Shown: one piece after another, positions 22,690 through 33,271 of the stretch
Numbering within the stretch: the stretch's first letter is position 1
How the letters are laid out: the number at the start of each line of letters is the position of its first letter
Assembly (NCBI GenBank): GCA_948146395.1
Contig: OX411544.1
Span: forward strand, 33,996,457-34,060,456
DNA: 64,000 nucleotides
Source of the DNA: Fragum whitleyi
Taxonomy: Eukaryota > Mollusca > Bivalvia > Cardiida > Cardiidae
Direction: 5' to 3'
The notes under the pieces: model-generated
The model's input: the letters and a program-made list of their open reading frames with translations, nothing else
The model's database searches: none
What the model was told of the DNA's origin: nothing
Made by a program: the position numbers and the translations under genes

Positions 22690-23904
22690 GACGTAACGGC
22701 AAAAGATGCCGGTCACATCAAAATATGCGATTCGAAAACATTTGAAATAATTATATTCGCCACTAATATGCATTCACACAAATAAATTTAGTATCAAATT
22801 AAAGATCTTTGAGAGTGGATTATTCTAATTTGGCTGAAATTGATTTTATACCACAGAAAAGTATTATGATAGTCAACAGAACCAAAAATATACACTAGAA
22901 ATGACGCCGTCAGATATAACAAAAATCGCTAGATCGTTTCACTAAAATTGTAATATCATAAAGAATAATGGCACCAGAGCCGCGAAAATTTTAAGTGTTA
23001 CGTGAATTACGCCAAATGGCATATTATGTAAGTCTTAGTCAACTGGATGGTCCAATTAAAAGATGCGTCTACGAAAGAAAAATGTCAGATTGCTAAAAAA
23101 AATGTCTCTTTTTCAGTAGACATTATTTTCAAATGGCATTAATTCACTTTTTCTTCGGAATAATTTAATAAAAAATTATATTTGAAATACATCTGAACTG
23201 GAATTTGTGCAATTATTTTTTTTTGTCGAAATTCGGCTTGGTCTTATGAGTTTATTTTTGAATTTTCTCAGTCTTAAAATTGTCCCACTTTGTGCAAAAA
23301 CGTTTAAAAAAAATAACGGTGATATATTTGATACACAATTTTTGACGATACGTCAACATATTCTTAATTTAACTTCATATTAAAATACATCTAGAACATA
23401 TACCGCAAATATAAAAGCATTCGTCAATATCTCTTTAACTCTGAAACACAGATCGTTATGTCGGTCTTTAAATATTCCCACTAACGCGTTTTTACGACGT
23501 TCGAATGTCGGGTCAATTTAAAAGTATTGTCTCAAATATTTCTCGTTCACAGAACCAGACGGAATCTTGTGTAAAAGTTTAATTTCAACCTTAATAAGTT
23601 TTAACACCATAGTTTTATTGGCAACTTTTATGGTTTTGATTCGACTCCAATATAGTTTTGTTTCTGTTCGGATTTTGCTTTCAATAGTTCTCGTCGCACT
23701 GCTATAATAATATCTCTGTAACATATGTAATCATTTTTCCTTTGACTAGATTGCATATTATTGAATATTTTACAAATGAGTGACTGAATATAAACTATTT
23801 TCGTTGCTTTTCTTCGTAGTTTACTTGAAAATCATCCATTTTACATTATATATGAACGGACTTCATTTGTTACTGTAGTGACCTTCAACTTTTGCCGTTA
23901 CGTC
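22690..23904. mobile_element. 1.2-kb element with terminal inverted repeats, non-coding
   Basis: GACGTAACGGCAAAAG at 22690-22705 and its exact inverse CTTTTGCCGTTACGTC at 23889-23904 are the ends. Weaker pairing continues inwards (GGTCAC). TTT on both sides may be a target duplication. The interior is AT-rich; its longest frame (69 codons, minus strand, 23518-23724) is not recognised. Confidence 0.7.
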
Positions 23905-24079
23905 TTTATGTGCCCTTGAGTTTGACAAAATTGCAGTTTTCGACTTTATTTTTACTCCAATGTCTATCATGGTTATTATCACTGCAATATCCATCAATTA
24001 GTTAACCAATTAGTCAGTCAATCGTTTGCTCTATTTTTTGCTTTGAACACTTTGCTGCTTTTAAATTTTTGTTTGCTCT

Positions 24080-24179
24080 AAGAACCCAAAATATCTAGAA
24101 TCTAGTTAAAACTTTGATGTGCTATTACAAGAATTTCAGGCATGTGGAGCGAATCAAGCCATTCATGGCCTTCTAGTTG
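24080..24179 (+). mobile_element. Family C right-end fragment
   Basis: ACCCAAAATATCTAGAATCT, then CATGTGGAGCGAATCAAG, hairpin AAGCCATTCATGGCCTT and CTAGTT. Left-truncated. Confidence 0.78.
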
Positions 24180-25920
24180 ATAATTTAGCAAATGGCATTC
24201 TACAAAAAATTTCGATAATCCATCGAAAAGAAAAATTCTTTCCTGTACAGACTCGACTGGGGTCGAACCCTTTAGCACTTTTTTTTGAGTCTAGATTGAC
24301 CAATTTACTTACCTGTGCAAGATTGTTGAAATAGCCTACCAGCTCCGGTTGACCTGCATTAGAACCAATCTCTTTTCCAAATACTTATTTTTCGTAGTTC
24401 CCAGGTGGTCTCTCGGTTCGTAAATATTTGAAAATCAGTATGAACTTTCCTGATCAGACTTGATATCTAGAAATAAATTTAATGACATATTTGAGGAACG
24501 ACACCGCATGCGTTTCGACAATCTAGAGGAATATATCCCTTTCTGGATTGCGAAATCAAACTTTCTTAAATCCATTCATTTGTAAGCTTTGTTGCTCCTG
24601 AATGGTTCATTCATTCGGAACATCCTTCGGCCATTTCCGTAAACTGCAACAGACCTCGGATGTACATAAGGCGGATAGGTATGTATCAAAAATGGTGCAC
24701 TTTGTTAGCCGGAAACAGTGCATGAAAAACGAGTGTTGTTTCCTGGAGGCGCGATCTTTAGATTTATATTTTAAGAGTAAAATGTCGATTTTTAAAGACG
24801 AAGATTTTTCAGTCGTTATTTAATAATAGATCTGTAACGTTATAATATAACCTACGATTTGAATAACCCCTTTGAATATGTGTGATATTTCACGGGTGTT
24901 CTAATACTAGTGGAATAACTATGCAAATGAGCTAAGAATGGATATCAATGAAGACACATGGATTCGATGACGTCATTTCGCAAACAGCGTAACCGATGTT
25001 TCGCGGAATAACTTGAATCGATGAATATCGCAATTTCCTCGTTTTATTACAAAAACTAACGTCATATTATAAATAGAATATCAAATTGTGCTCATTAAAA
25101 ATCGAATTTAGTAATCTCGTAATCTTAAACAGATAAGAACTTTGCACAGCCTCATTTTTATCTGCATATAGGCGACTCGTTCGATAAATTCGGTATTCAA
25201 TGACCGCTCATTCAACACACTATAGATATTTGAATGAGGAAACGAAGATTTCACGTCTTTGATTTTAACGAATAGCGTTTGCTAAGTCGAATGTTTCATT
25301 CAAAATTGTGAGGGCATATGCCATTTTAACTGACGTCATCGAGTTTTTTCTATGTTTTCTGGAAAATTTCAAAATAGTCCGTACATCCGAGGTTGATCGT
25401 GAGATTGGCCGGAACATCGCTCGGACTTTTCCATGAACTGGAAAATACCTCGGACGTAAGTGTAGTAATTTTGGGTCATTTTTTAGGTAATTCGGTTTCT
25501 GGTGGTACTTCGGTTATTTAATACGCGTGAAGAAAATCACAATTTGTTAATTCTTTCCGATCATCTGTCCAGAAATTTCGGGCATATTATGATTTGATAA
25601 CAAAAGGCAGTACCATAATGCCTTTTGTTATTGAAATATAATATGGCCACTTTAAGTCTTTCCTTTATTTTGTAAAGATTGTGTATATCGTCATCCTTAG
25701 AAGGATCATTGATGTTTGTGACGTCATGTAAACCCACGTGCGAAATGATGCGCATTCATGGCAGGGCCCGTATTATTTCCGAGGTCTATACCGTACAATC
25801 GCCGAGCGCCGTTCCCGATTGCCGAATGTGGTCCATCGACTCTTTTGTCAAGATTTTGAGTATTAGTGGATGGCTGGCCCCGCCCCTTGAGCTCCGTCAC
25901 GACACATACGAGGGATGATC
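24180..25920. repeat. Family X long repeat, copies with TGACGTCA motifs
   Basis: The part at 24835-25230 aligns with 18000-18420. The part at 25230-25460 aligns in inverse orientation with 29870-30030 (AACTGACGTCATCGAGTTTT, CATCCGAGGTTGATCGTGAG, GATTGGCCG). A short related piece (GACCTCGGATGTACATAAGG) lies at about 24650. TGACGTCA occurs at 24968, 25331 and 25719. No gene was recognised. Confidence 0.6.
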
Positions 25921-26469
25921 CAGAAGTTCGTACAATTGGCCCATAACTTTGGCATTTCTAGCTTGTTCAGTGTTTCTTTTTTTTTTTAGTGTGTGGAGTT
26001 CAGTATCTACCAAGAGCACAAATGTTATTATTTTTGCAAAATTATTTTAAGCGGCCTTATGAGCATGAGTTGACCACTACCCGAAACATTTCAGATAATT
26101 TGGAAAAATTATTAATAAATCAGAGAAGTTTTTCTTAAGGTACCTTCGATAATCAAAGGAACTTAGGTTTTATTAGAAGATTAAGAATGGTATATTGGAG
26201 TTTCAACAAACGAAGTCGACCAAATTGATTCTCATTATTTTCCAAACAAAGGCCCAGCATCTGTGTCTACACTTAACTTGAAAGACTATTCATAAAGAAA
26301 TTGTAGAAATATTTGAATAACAAATGGAATGGGGATATTTCTGCAAGTAAATGTATTAGGCGTAGATAGGCATGCGAGCAAATGGAGACTATTTAGAAAA
26401 GAGTTTTAATCTGAATAGTCACTATACAGCCGCTATTTAACTTACAAATTTGAAATTTTCCACATTCCA
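25921..26469. other. No recognised feature
   Basis: AT-rich. GAGGGATGATCCAGAAGTTC at the left edge recalls mariner-type inverted repeat ends, but no partner end or transposase block was found. Confidence 0.4.
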
Positions 26470-26776
26470 CACACAGATGTTGCAGCCGCCGTCATAGCGC
26501 AGTTGGTAGCGCGTCGGACTACCAAACTAGAGGTCACGGGTTCGATCCCCGACGGCGTCACTCAATCTTTCCGACTATTTGTCTCTCACCAATGGGTCGA
26601 TAATCGTAGATCTATGTGAGATAGTAGCTGGAGGCTAGGAAAGGATGTAATGGTAGTACTGGCGTGAGAAATACCAGGAATCCATTGTTAGGTGCTCCAG
26701 CCGCCGCGATATAACTGAAATAATGTTGAAAGCGGCGTGAAACCCCATTCAATCAATCAATCACACAGATGTTGCA
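26470..26776 (+). mobile_element. tRNA-derived SINE-1, intact with 15-bp target duplication
   Basis: The target duplication CACACAGATGTTGCA is at 26470-26484 and 26762-26776. The head has an A-box-like TAGCGCAGTTGGTAGCGCGT and the B box GGTTCGATCCC. The body contains CACCAATGGGTCGATAATCG, GTGAGATAGTAGCTGGAGGC and ATACCAGGAATCCATTGTTA. The tail is GCGGCGTGAAACCCCATTCA followed by CAAT repeats. The anticodon stem does not pair, so this is not a working tRNA gene. Confidence 0.9.
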
Positions 26777-27245
26777 TTAAATAGATGTAGAATCTGTATT
26801 TTGATAGTCACATTGATAAAGTTTTATTGCCCAATTTTACGAATTGCAGGATCAACCCTCGTATACAACATATTTAAACATTTTTTATGTTCAGGTGATA
26901 CGTGACTTGTAACGCTTAAAGGATACGTCTGGAAACCCCGTAAAATAAATATTTGAAAAGAGGTTTGGTTAAAGTACAGGTCAATTACAAGTCACATTTT
27001 GAAAATTTTTTCACAGAAAGGTAGAAAATCGGCAAAGTGCGAACTTATTCTACCCTAGCCAGTCTGCGCAGCCCGCACAGTCTGACTATGGTCAATAGTT
27101 TACGCATTAACCAGATGCTGCTTTTTGCGTGACGGGTTACATAAAGTAATGTACATAAAGCGAACACCAAGCTTTAGTAAAAGACGTTAATTTCGCCAAT
27201 CCACGAAATGCTTGAAAATGGTGGAAGATGTTACTTTAAACACTT
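26777..27245. other. Unassigned; contains one AGTCTG..CAGACT-type short repeat
   Basis: At 27053-27100 the motif CCAGTCTGCGCAGCCCGCAC, then AGTCTGACTATGG, belongs to a short repeat that recurs in the right half of the window. No gene was seen. Confidence 0.45.
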
Positions 27246-27544
27246 ACCTCATTACAAAGCCGCTGTCATAGCGCAGTTATAGCGCAACGGACTATCATTC
27301 AAAAGTTACCGGGTTCGATTCTCGACGGCGGAACTCATTATTTCCGACTATTTGTCTTCCACCAATGGGTTGATAATCGAACACATGTGTCGGATAGCAG
27401 TTGGAGGCTATGATAGGATAAATGATTAATGGTTGTACTGGTGTGAGAAATACCAGGAATCTATTGTTAGGTGCTCCAACCGACACAAATAACAGAAAGA
27501 TTGTTGAACGCGGCGTAAAATCCATTCAAACAAAACCTCATTAC
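27246..27544 (+). mobile_element. tRNA-derived SINE-1 copy with 10-bp target duplication
   Basis: The target duplication ACCTCATTAC is at 27246-27255 and 27535-27544. The head GCCGCTGTCATAGCGCAGTT has a small deletion in the D-loop region. The B box is GGTTCGATTCTCGAC, and the body matches 26485-26761. The tail ends CCATTCAAACAAA. Confidence 0.85.
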
Positions 27545-27682
27545 GAATAAGGGGTAGTATCGACCAATCGATTTTTGATTTACAGCAGCGATCTTCTTTT
27601 ACAATCAAATGATTTTAGGGGTATATTGCTTTAGACATGTTCGCCCGTTCATCCCTTTTTGTCCGAAGTATATCTCAAAAAA

Positions 27683-27752
27683 GTATGCAAGCTAGGATCA
27701 TGAAACTTCTTTGGTATACACCTAAGAAGTTTCATGATCCTAGCTTGCATAC
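27683..27752. repeat. Perfect hairpin, 29-bp arms, 12-nt loop
   Basis: The arm GTATGCAAGCTAGGATCATG continuing AAACTTCTT (27683-27711) is exactly repeated in inverse at 27724-27752. The arm sequence resembles a piece of the family F elements (CATGATTCTAGCTTGCATAC at about 61148). Confidence 0.93.
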
Positions 27753-29500
27753 CTCGGCCGATGTGGTTTATTGTCCCGAAAATACGGAAAAGGTAATAGT
27801 ATAGGGCCTAAGTCTTTTTTAATGATCTATATGACAAAAAAGTGATTATGAACGCCTGTGGGAAAATGGTACGGTAGCGACTAAAAATAAACGGATTTAG
27901 CCTTCTTATCAACTTTTTGCTTTTGGCGTATGTACTTGTCCCTTTTTTGCCCGGTTTAGCAGGCCATAGAAAACAATCCTGTATCCTGGAAATCGCATGG
28001 GAAAAAGATAATCGAGTCAAAACCGAAAAACATGTGTACTACGTAGCTTTTTGTGCTCATGCGCGCAAAAAATAGATCTAGTATACGTCATCAACTTTTG
28101 TGCGACACGAAGTGCTTTGTGTGTTCAAAGCAGTGCTTGCATATCACTACGCTGTGCTAAAATCAAAGTACTGATAGAACTGAAGGCGAGGGAACTGAAT
28201 AGACGAAACAACATACGAGGTCAATTTTCTTGAATATAACCTTGATTATTCACTTTGTCCTTAGGATGTTTTCCAGATATTTTCTTACTTATCACTGCTG
28301 TGTAAAAGATACATAGCTTTTATATTTGATCTTGACGGATGACCTTGCTAATAGGGAAAAGAAGAAGACGCTGCTAAATAACACTTTCTTCCTAATTTCA
28401 TCTACCCTTTCTGCTACAAATTTTACTAATTTTCCCACAAATTGTATGTAATCTGCAACCCTTTATTTGGACCTGTCTAAAGATTTGTTGTCTTGTAATG
28501 GATTAATCTAAATTAGAAAAATTTAAAAGCCTTGTGCCATCCTTAAACCCTTAAATAGACGACAAAATTTTAGACTGGGCCAACTTGGAACAGGTTGCAT
28601 ACAATTATCAACATGATTGTAATTTGATATACATCTAGGGTAGACATTAAAAAATAATGGGCTATGAGTATAGGGTGGACCATATTGTTGAAAAGGGAGA
28701 AATTGACCCTATCAATTTCTTGTGTTCCCACAGTAAAATACAACTTCTTTATGGGATTCAATTTAATGTAAAAGAAAGAGCCGACGAGCTTTTGTGCCCA
28801 TAGAAAAACAGCATTACTGCGATTGTAAGACGGATTGATCGAATGGATAAATTGAATGACTAGTAGCAAACCAATCAACTCAACTAAAATTATAAAAACG
28901 AGATATGCGCCTGTCTGCAAAGCAGTATCGGGCTTAGAAATCTATACATTGTGAAGTAGTTGTTTTTGGCGGACTCATCGCTATATAGTGAGCATACCGT
29001 TCGACAATTTTTCCTCTGAAGAGAGTTTCCCTCGCCCAAAAAGCCTTCCTAAAAAGATCCAAAAATTGGAGTGCATGCTTTCAAATGCCACCTTGCCTCT
29101 TTATAAACCAGGCCTTCCGCGCTTTTAGCGCTTTGATTGTTATTCCTCGACCCCGAAAGGTTATCTTCTTGAAACTTGCCTTACGTTATAGGGTTTATTC
29201 ATTTTTTCGAAGGCGGTAACATGTTCAGGGACACGAAAAGGGTCTAGTTAATGACACTCGGGCGATAAAGCATAATGAGGATCTGTGCAAATGTTACCGC
29301 CTGACAATTGGGAATTGACGCTATTATGGCATAAAAAGAAAGACGATAGTATTTATTCAGAGATTACGAAATGATTCACAGAAACGATTCGTATGCTAGA
29401 ATAAATGCGTTATGCATTACAACATCATCCTTTTTCATACCGACGTTGCTAGGTAGATTAAAAAAACGTTTCATTCCTCGTCCGCCGAATCATTTGAAAG
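27753..29500. other. No recognised feature apart from one open frame
   Basis: AT-rich, with no tandem repeats or element ends recognised. The only notable frame is at 28570-28920 (separate entry). Confidence 0.45.
28570..28920 (-). CDS. Unrecognised open frame with membrane-like segments (doubtful)
   Basis: A 116-codon frame, the longest in the window outside known repeats. It begins with a hydrophobic stretch (AYLVFIILVELIGLLLVIQF) and has another hydrophobic region near its end (QITIMLIIVCNL). An acceptor-like CTGCTTTGCAG lies directly at its 5' edge, so it could be a terminal exon, since it ends in a stop. I recognise no family, and AT-rich DNA often gives hydrophobic chance frames. Treat as unsupported unless transcripts exist. 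Confidence 0.2.
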   Translation of the reverse strand: MQTGAYLVFIILVELIGLLLVIQFIHSINPSYNRSNAVFLWAQKLVGSFFYIKLNPIKKLYFTVGTQEIDRVNFSLFNNMVHPILIAHYFLMSTLDVYQITIMLIIVCNLFQVGPV

Positions 29501-31130
29501 ATTCTCTCATTCCAACTTGTTATGTGTTAAGATGACATAATAGATAAAAAATATTCTTGATTGTACGTTCAAATACATTTCTCCTTATTTCGTACTCAAA
29601 TGTTAGGGGTCGGCCCATTGATGACGTCAACTCTACGTTGTGAAATCCCTTTTGTGACAAATATTTAAAAGCGGATATCCTGAAGTTTAGATTTATGGCA
29701 TTATGCAATATTTGCAGACTTTTTGAAATTTCGACCGACAAAGACCCGCTATTTGGCGAATGTTACCTTGAATAGCTGCACCCTTTTTATTCCAAAGGTC
29801 TACTCCGTAGAATCGCCGAAAAATCCCGATTGACCAAAATATCGCAGCATTCGGAACACCACACGGCCAATCTCACGATCAACCTCGGATGTATATAGAC
29901 GGACTAGTTTTAAAAATTACGGGAAAACACTGGAAAACTCGATGACGTCAGTTTATATAGCGTTAGCCCTCGAAACTTTGAGTGAAAACATTCGACGTAG
30001 CCAACACTACTCGTTTAGGTCACTGACGTGAAACAATCGTATCCTTATACAATTATCTTAAATAACGGCTGAAAAATCTTAATTTTTGAGAATGATTCGT
30101 CATTCTCAAAAATTAAGATTTTTTAGCCATTATTTACTGTAAAAGATATAAATCTAAAGTTAGCGCCGGTTGTTTCCGCGCTAGTTTTTCTTACACAGTT
30201 TCCGCCTAACAAAATGCACAATTTTGTTACATACCCTTCCGCCACTCGGGAACCCTCGGCGGTTCTACGATAGACCTCGGGAATAATAAGGGCGCAGCCA
30301 TGAAAACGCGTCATTTCGCAAGCGGGTTTATATGACGTCACAAACATAACTGCGGATGACGTTGCGAAAAACGAAATCAACTTAAGTTTAAAATTTGGCA
30401 TATTATAATTTGGACACAAAACGAAGTGTTTTACTGCTATTATTGCATAAAAAACAACAAAAATATTTGTTCAAACAGAGATTGCAAAAATATTCATAGA
30501 AACGCTTTTAAACTAGCTCTAAACTCACCTATTTGCCGGGAAAATTGCGTTACACATTGAACCGTCACTTTTGTTTATACTGACGTTGTTTGGTAACGTC
30601 ACATAATTTAACTTGGGAATAGGGCTAACGACTTTATTTATGTTCTATATTTATGTTAGACATAGAAACTGATCAAGTGTCTAGACCCAGGCAGAGGATA
30701 TGTAAGTGAAAATAGCCGGGCATTAACGGCATGTGTATTTACTTATTAATCCACGTTTTCTCCCGTTAACCCGCCCGGTTTTTGTTCGTAAACGTATGCC
30801 TTTAACGACTCGTAAACATACATGTATGCAATAATGACATAGAGGATAATCGTTTGTTTGAATGTAAGATCGATTAATATTCATTGAGTGAACAACAAAA
30901 GCTATATTTTCGCGAGTGGTGAAAATATAATTTTTGTTGTTTACGAAATTAAATATTAATCGATCTTACACGAAAAACAAACGATTATTCTATTTCTTTA
31001 ATGCAAAAATGAGACAAAATGTGAAATTTGTAGGACATATTTCCGTAAACCACGTCATTTTGCGCGCGATTGCTATGCAACGCTCATTGTGACGTCACTT
31101 ATTTCGCCCCGCATATATGACGTCAGATAG
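29501..31130. repeat. Family X long repeat, inverted and direct modules
   Basis: 29870-30030 matches 25230-25460 in inverse. 30236-30345 is the inverse of 25715-25800 (GACGTCATATAAACCC, CATTATTCCCGAGGTCTA). 30690-31090 matches 20700-21210. TGACGTCA occurs at 29622, 29943, 30333, 31090 and 31118. An inner inverted repeat GTAAGATCGATTAATATT/AATATTAATCGATCTTAC lies at about 30865-30970. Confidence 0.6.
30059..30136. repeat. Long hairpin with TTCG loop
   Basis: The inner arms ATCTTAATTTTTGAGAATGA and TCATTCTCAAAAATTAAGAT are exact inverses separated by TTCG at 30096-30099. Pairing extends outwards to about 37 bp with two mismatches (TAAATAAC..GGCT with AGCC..ATTATTTA). Confidence 0.9.
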
Positions 31131-31149
31131 GATGAAATGCACAAAAGCA

Positions 31150-32135
31150 GAGTATAAGTTTTTGATAATTTCACTGCTTTTGCGGTGAGATTATCAAATG
31201 ATAATCTACCGTTATTTCTCGATAAACCACCGAAAAGCAACAAAGAAAAAAGTATGTGTAACGCCGTCATTGATTAAACCCGGGGCCAAAATACTACCAA
31301 CGACATCATCTCCCCGAAAAAATATTAATAGAAATTACAATAAAAAGTATTTTACGACGTAAAGTTTCGCTTATTCATGAAGTTTGATTAGAATTTTCAG
31401 TTTCATACCTCAATGAAATCAACGGAAAAGCTCTTTACCACTGAAGTGAAATTGTGATGATTCATAGTAGTCTTGAAAATCCGTAGGGGTCACTGTCAAA
31501 TTTCGACAATGCACAAATTCGCACAAAATGACCTCAACGCTCCGTACGCACTAAATCAAAAGTCTGCTCCGTGTAATGTCGAATAAGTCCATATTTTTGT
31601 AGAGCGTAAATTCTTCATGGTCACCTGACATCTTTCAATGTCAACCTTAAAGAACTTTTTGCTATATTGATCTCTACCCCCACCCGTTCCCCAAAATATT
31701 TTATTGAATTCAGACATATGCATCCCCACTGTTTGGGACTTAATACATTTTCAATATTTAGCTAACGGAGAAGAATATTAATATCTCCCAAATATTCGCG
31801 GCATTCAAACTTCGCAGGACTATTATATTTTCTTTGATTTGAATTTTTAACATAAATAGCCTATCCGAAATTATGTATCCTGGTCACTGAAGAATGTTTC
31901 ATACGTTTCTTTCTTATTTTGCCAAATATGTTTTCAAGCATAAAAACCTTTGTGACAAAGTCCGGGGTTTAAAAAAAATAACCGATGCCCCTGTCAATAT
32001 GTAACGACCGTTATGGATTGTATTATCTATTTTCTTTATTGCTTTTCGGTGGGTTATCGAGAAAAAAGGTAGATTACCATTTGAGGAAACCACCATCTAA
32101 CTAGTGAAATTATCAAAAAAAAAATCCCGCTTTAG
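31150..32135. mobile_element. Element with about 110-bp inverted repeat ends (family X related)
   Basis: TTTTTGATAATTTCACT, then TCAAATGATAATCTACC, TTTCTCGATAAACCACCGAA and AAGCAACAAAGAAAA at 31158-31252 return in inverse at about 32128-32030 (TTTCTTTATTGCTTTTCGGT, GGTTATCGAGAAAAAAGGTA, AGTGAAATTATCAAAAA). The 770-bp interior has no recognised gene. Confidence 0.65.
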
Positions 32136-32170
32136 AAAATTTGTCCAAAACTTTTCTCATTTAAACTCAT

Positions 32171-32434
32171 TTTTATGCCCCCGTATCGAGAGATCGGGGG
32201 CATATTGTTTTACTCATGTCCGTCTGTCTGTCTGTCCGTCCGTCTGTCCGAAAACTTAACCAAACTTAACCTTTGCCTTTTCTCCAAAAGTATTTGACAT
32301 ACAAAGCTGTACACCAAAGTCAATGTCAAGTGACAAGGTCAAAGTCATGTGACAAGGTCAAGGTCATCTGTCAAGGTCAAACTTAAAAAAATGCTGTTAC
32401 GGGGGCATTCGTGTTTCACAAACACATCTTGTTT
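32171..32434 (+). mobile_element. Family D element, complete
   Basis: The left end is TTTTTATGCCCCCGTATCG with hairpin CCCCCG..CGGGGG, then GTCCGTCTGTCTGTCTGTCC. The core has AAGGTCAAAGTCATGTGACA and TCAAGGTCA motifs. The right end is TTACGGGGGCAT, hairpin GTGTTTCACAAACAC and ATCTTGTTT. It splits a family X copy (CGTTTGTTTTTCGGGTTATG resumes at 32456). Confidence 0.88.
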
Positions 32435-32539
32435 AATTAACGAAACAGGTAGTCGTTTGTTTTTCGGGTTATGTGGATTAATATTTCATTTCGTGAACAA
32501 CATAAACCAGAACTTGTCCCAGAATAAGACTTAATTCCC

Positions 32540-32904
32540 CCCGCAAGTGCTTTCAGAGAATTAGATATTGTACAATAGAAGCAAAAATTGTCCAAATATA
32601 ACTCTTGAACCTGAGGGATTTGAGACATCTAAATTGCGGCTTGCAAAACTTCAACATGTGATAAATGTTTGTAAAAAGTTTTAAAGCTATTAAAAGGAAA
32701 ACTGAAGGAGGAGTTTATGACACAAATTCACTTGTATATGTGTACGAAAAAACGTATGAGCAAAATTTGTGTATAACGTTTCATAACTTTTAAATGAAAA
32801 CTGAAGGAGAAACCGATTTTAATCAAGGGCAGATAATTCTTGAACCTGAGGGAGTTGGTTACTCAGAATTGGGTCACAACTTCTGCATGTGATAAATGTT
32901 TGTT
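32540..32904. repeat. Left part of an older tandem repeat that hosts the 32.9-40.5 kb nest
   Basis: Units with CTTCAACATGTGATAAATGT and AGGAAAACTGAAGGAGGAGT resume at 40454 (CTTTTGAAGGAAAACTGGGG). The sequence in between is the inserted nest. Confidence 0.65.
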
Positions 32905-33247
32905 AACAAGAGGTCCAGAATGGCCTTAAATCGCTCACCTGAAATTTATTGGTCCAGTGGAACTCATCCAAATTATTTTCTGGCAAAGTTTCATTCACAT
33001 TTGCCTAATTGTTGAAGAGGAGATTCAATTCCAAGATTTTAATGTGAGAAAAGACGCTGCCCACCCATACATTACTGAGGAGACTTAAAAAAAAACTCTC
33101 ACTGCCACACCCAAATTTATGGACCAATCTAAATTTTGCAATCAACTATTGAAAAGGGTCACTCAAGGAACATTCTGGTAAAGTTTCATTGAAATCGGCC
33201 AAGTGGTTCAGGAGATGACGTTCAAAGATTTCAGGCTCAAAATAAGC

Positions 33248-33271
33248 CCCCCCCCCCCCCCCCCCCCCCCC
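33248..33271. repeat. Poly-C tract
   Basis: About 24 C in a row inside a core unit whose normal form is AAGCCCCGCCCTGCCACGCC. It is probably slippage or an assembly-sensitive spot. Confidence 0.9.

Noticed and set aside
25900..26460. Mariner transposon
   Set aside because: Only a vague end-like motif is present, with no partner end and no transposase block.
26485..26557. tRNA gene
   Set aside because: A and B boxes are present, but the anticodon stem does not pair, and the segment is the head of a SINE with a target duplication.
33248..33271. G-quadruplex or regulatory C tract
   Set aside because: A single homopolymer in a repeat unit; more likely slippage or assembly uncertainty.
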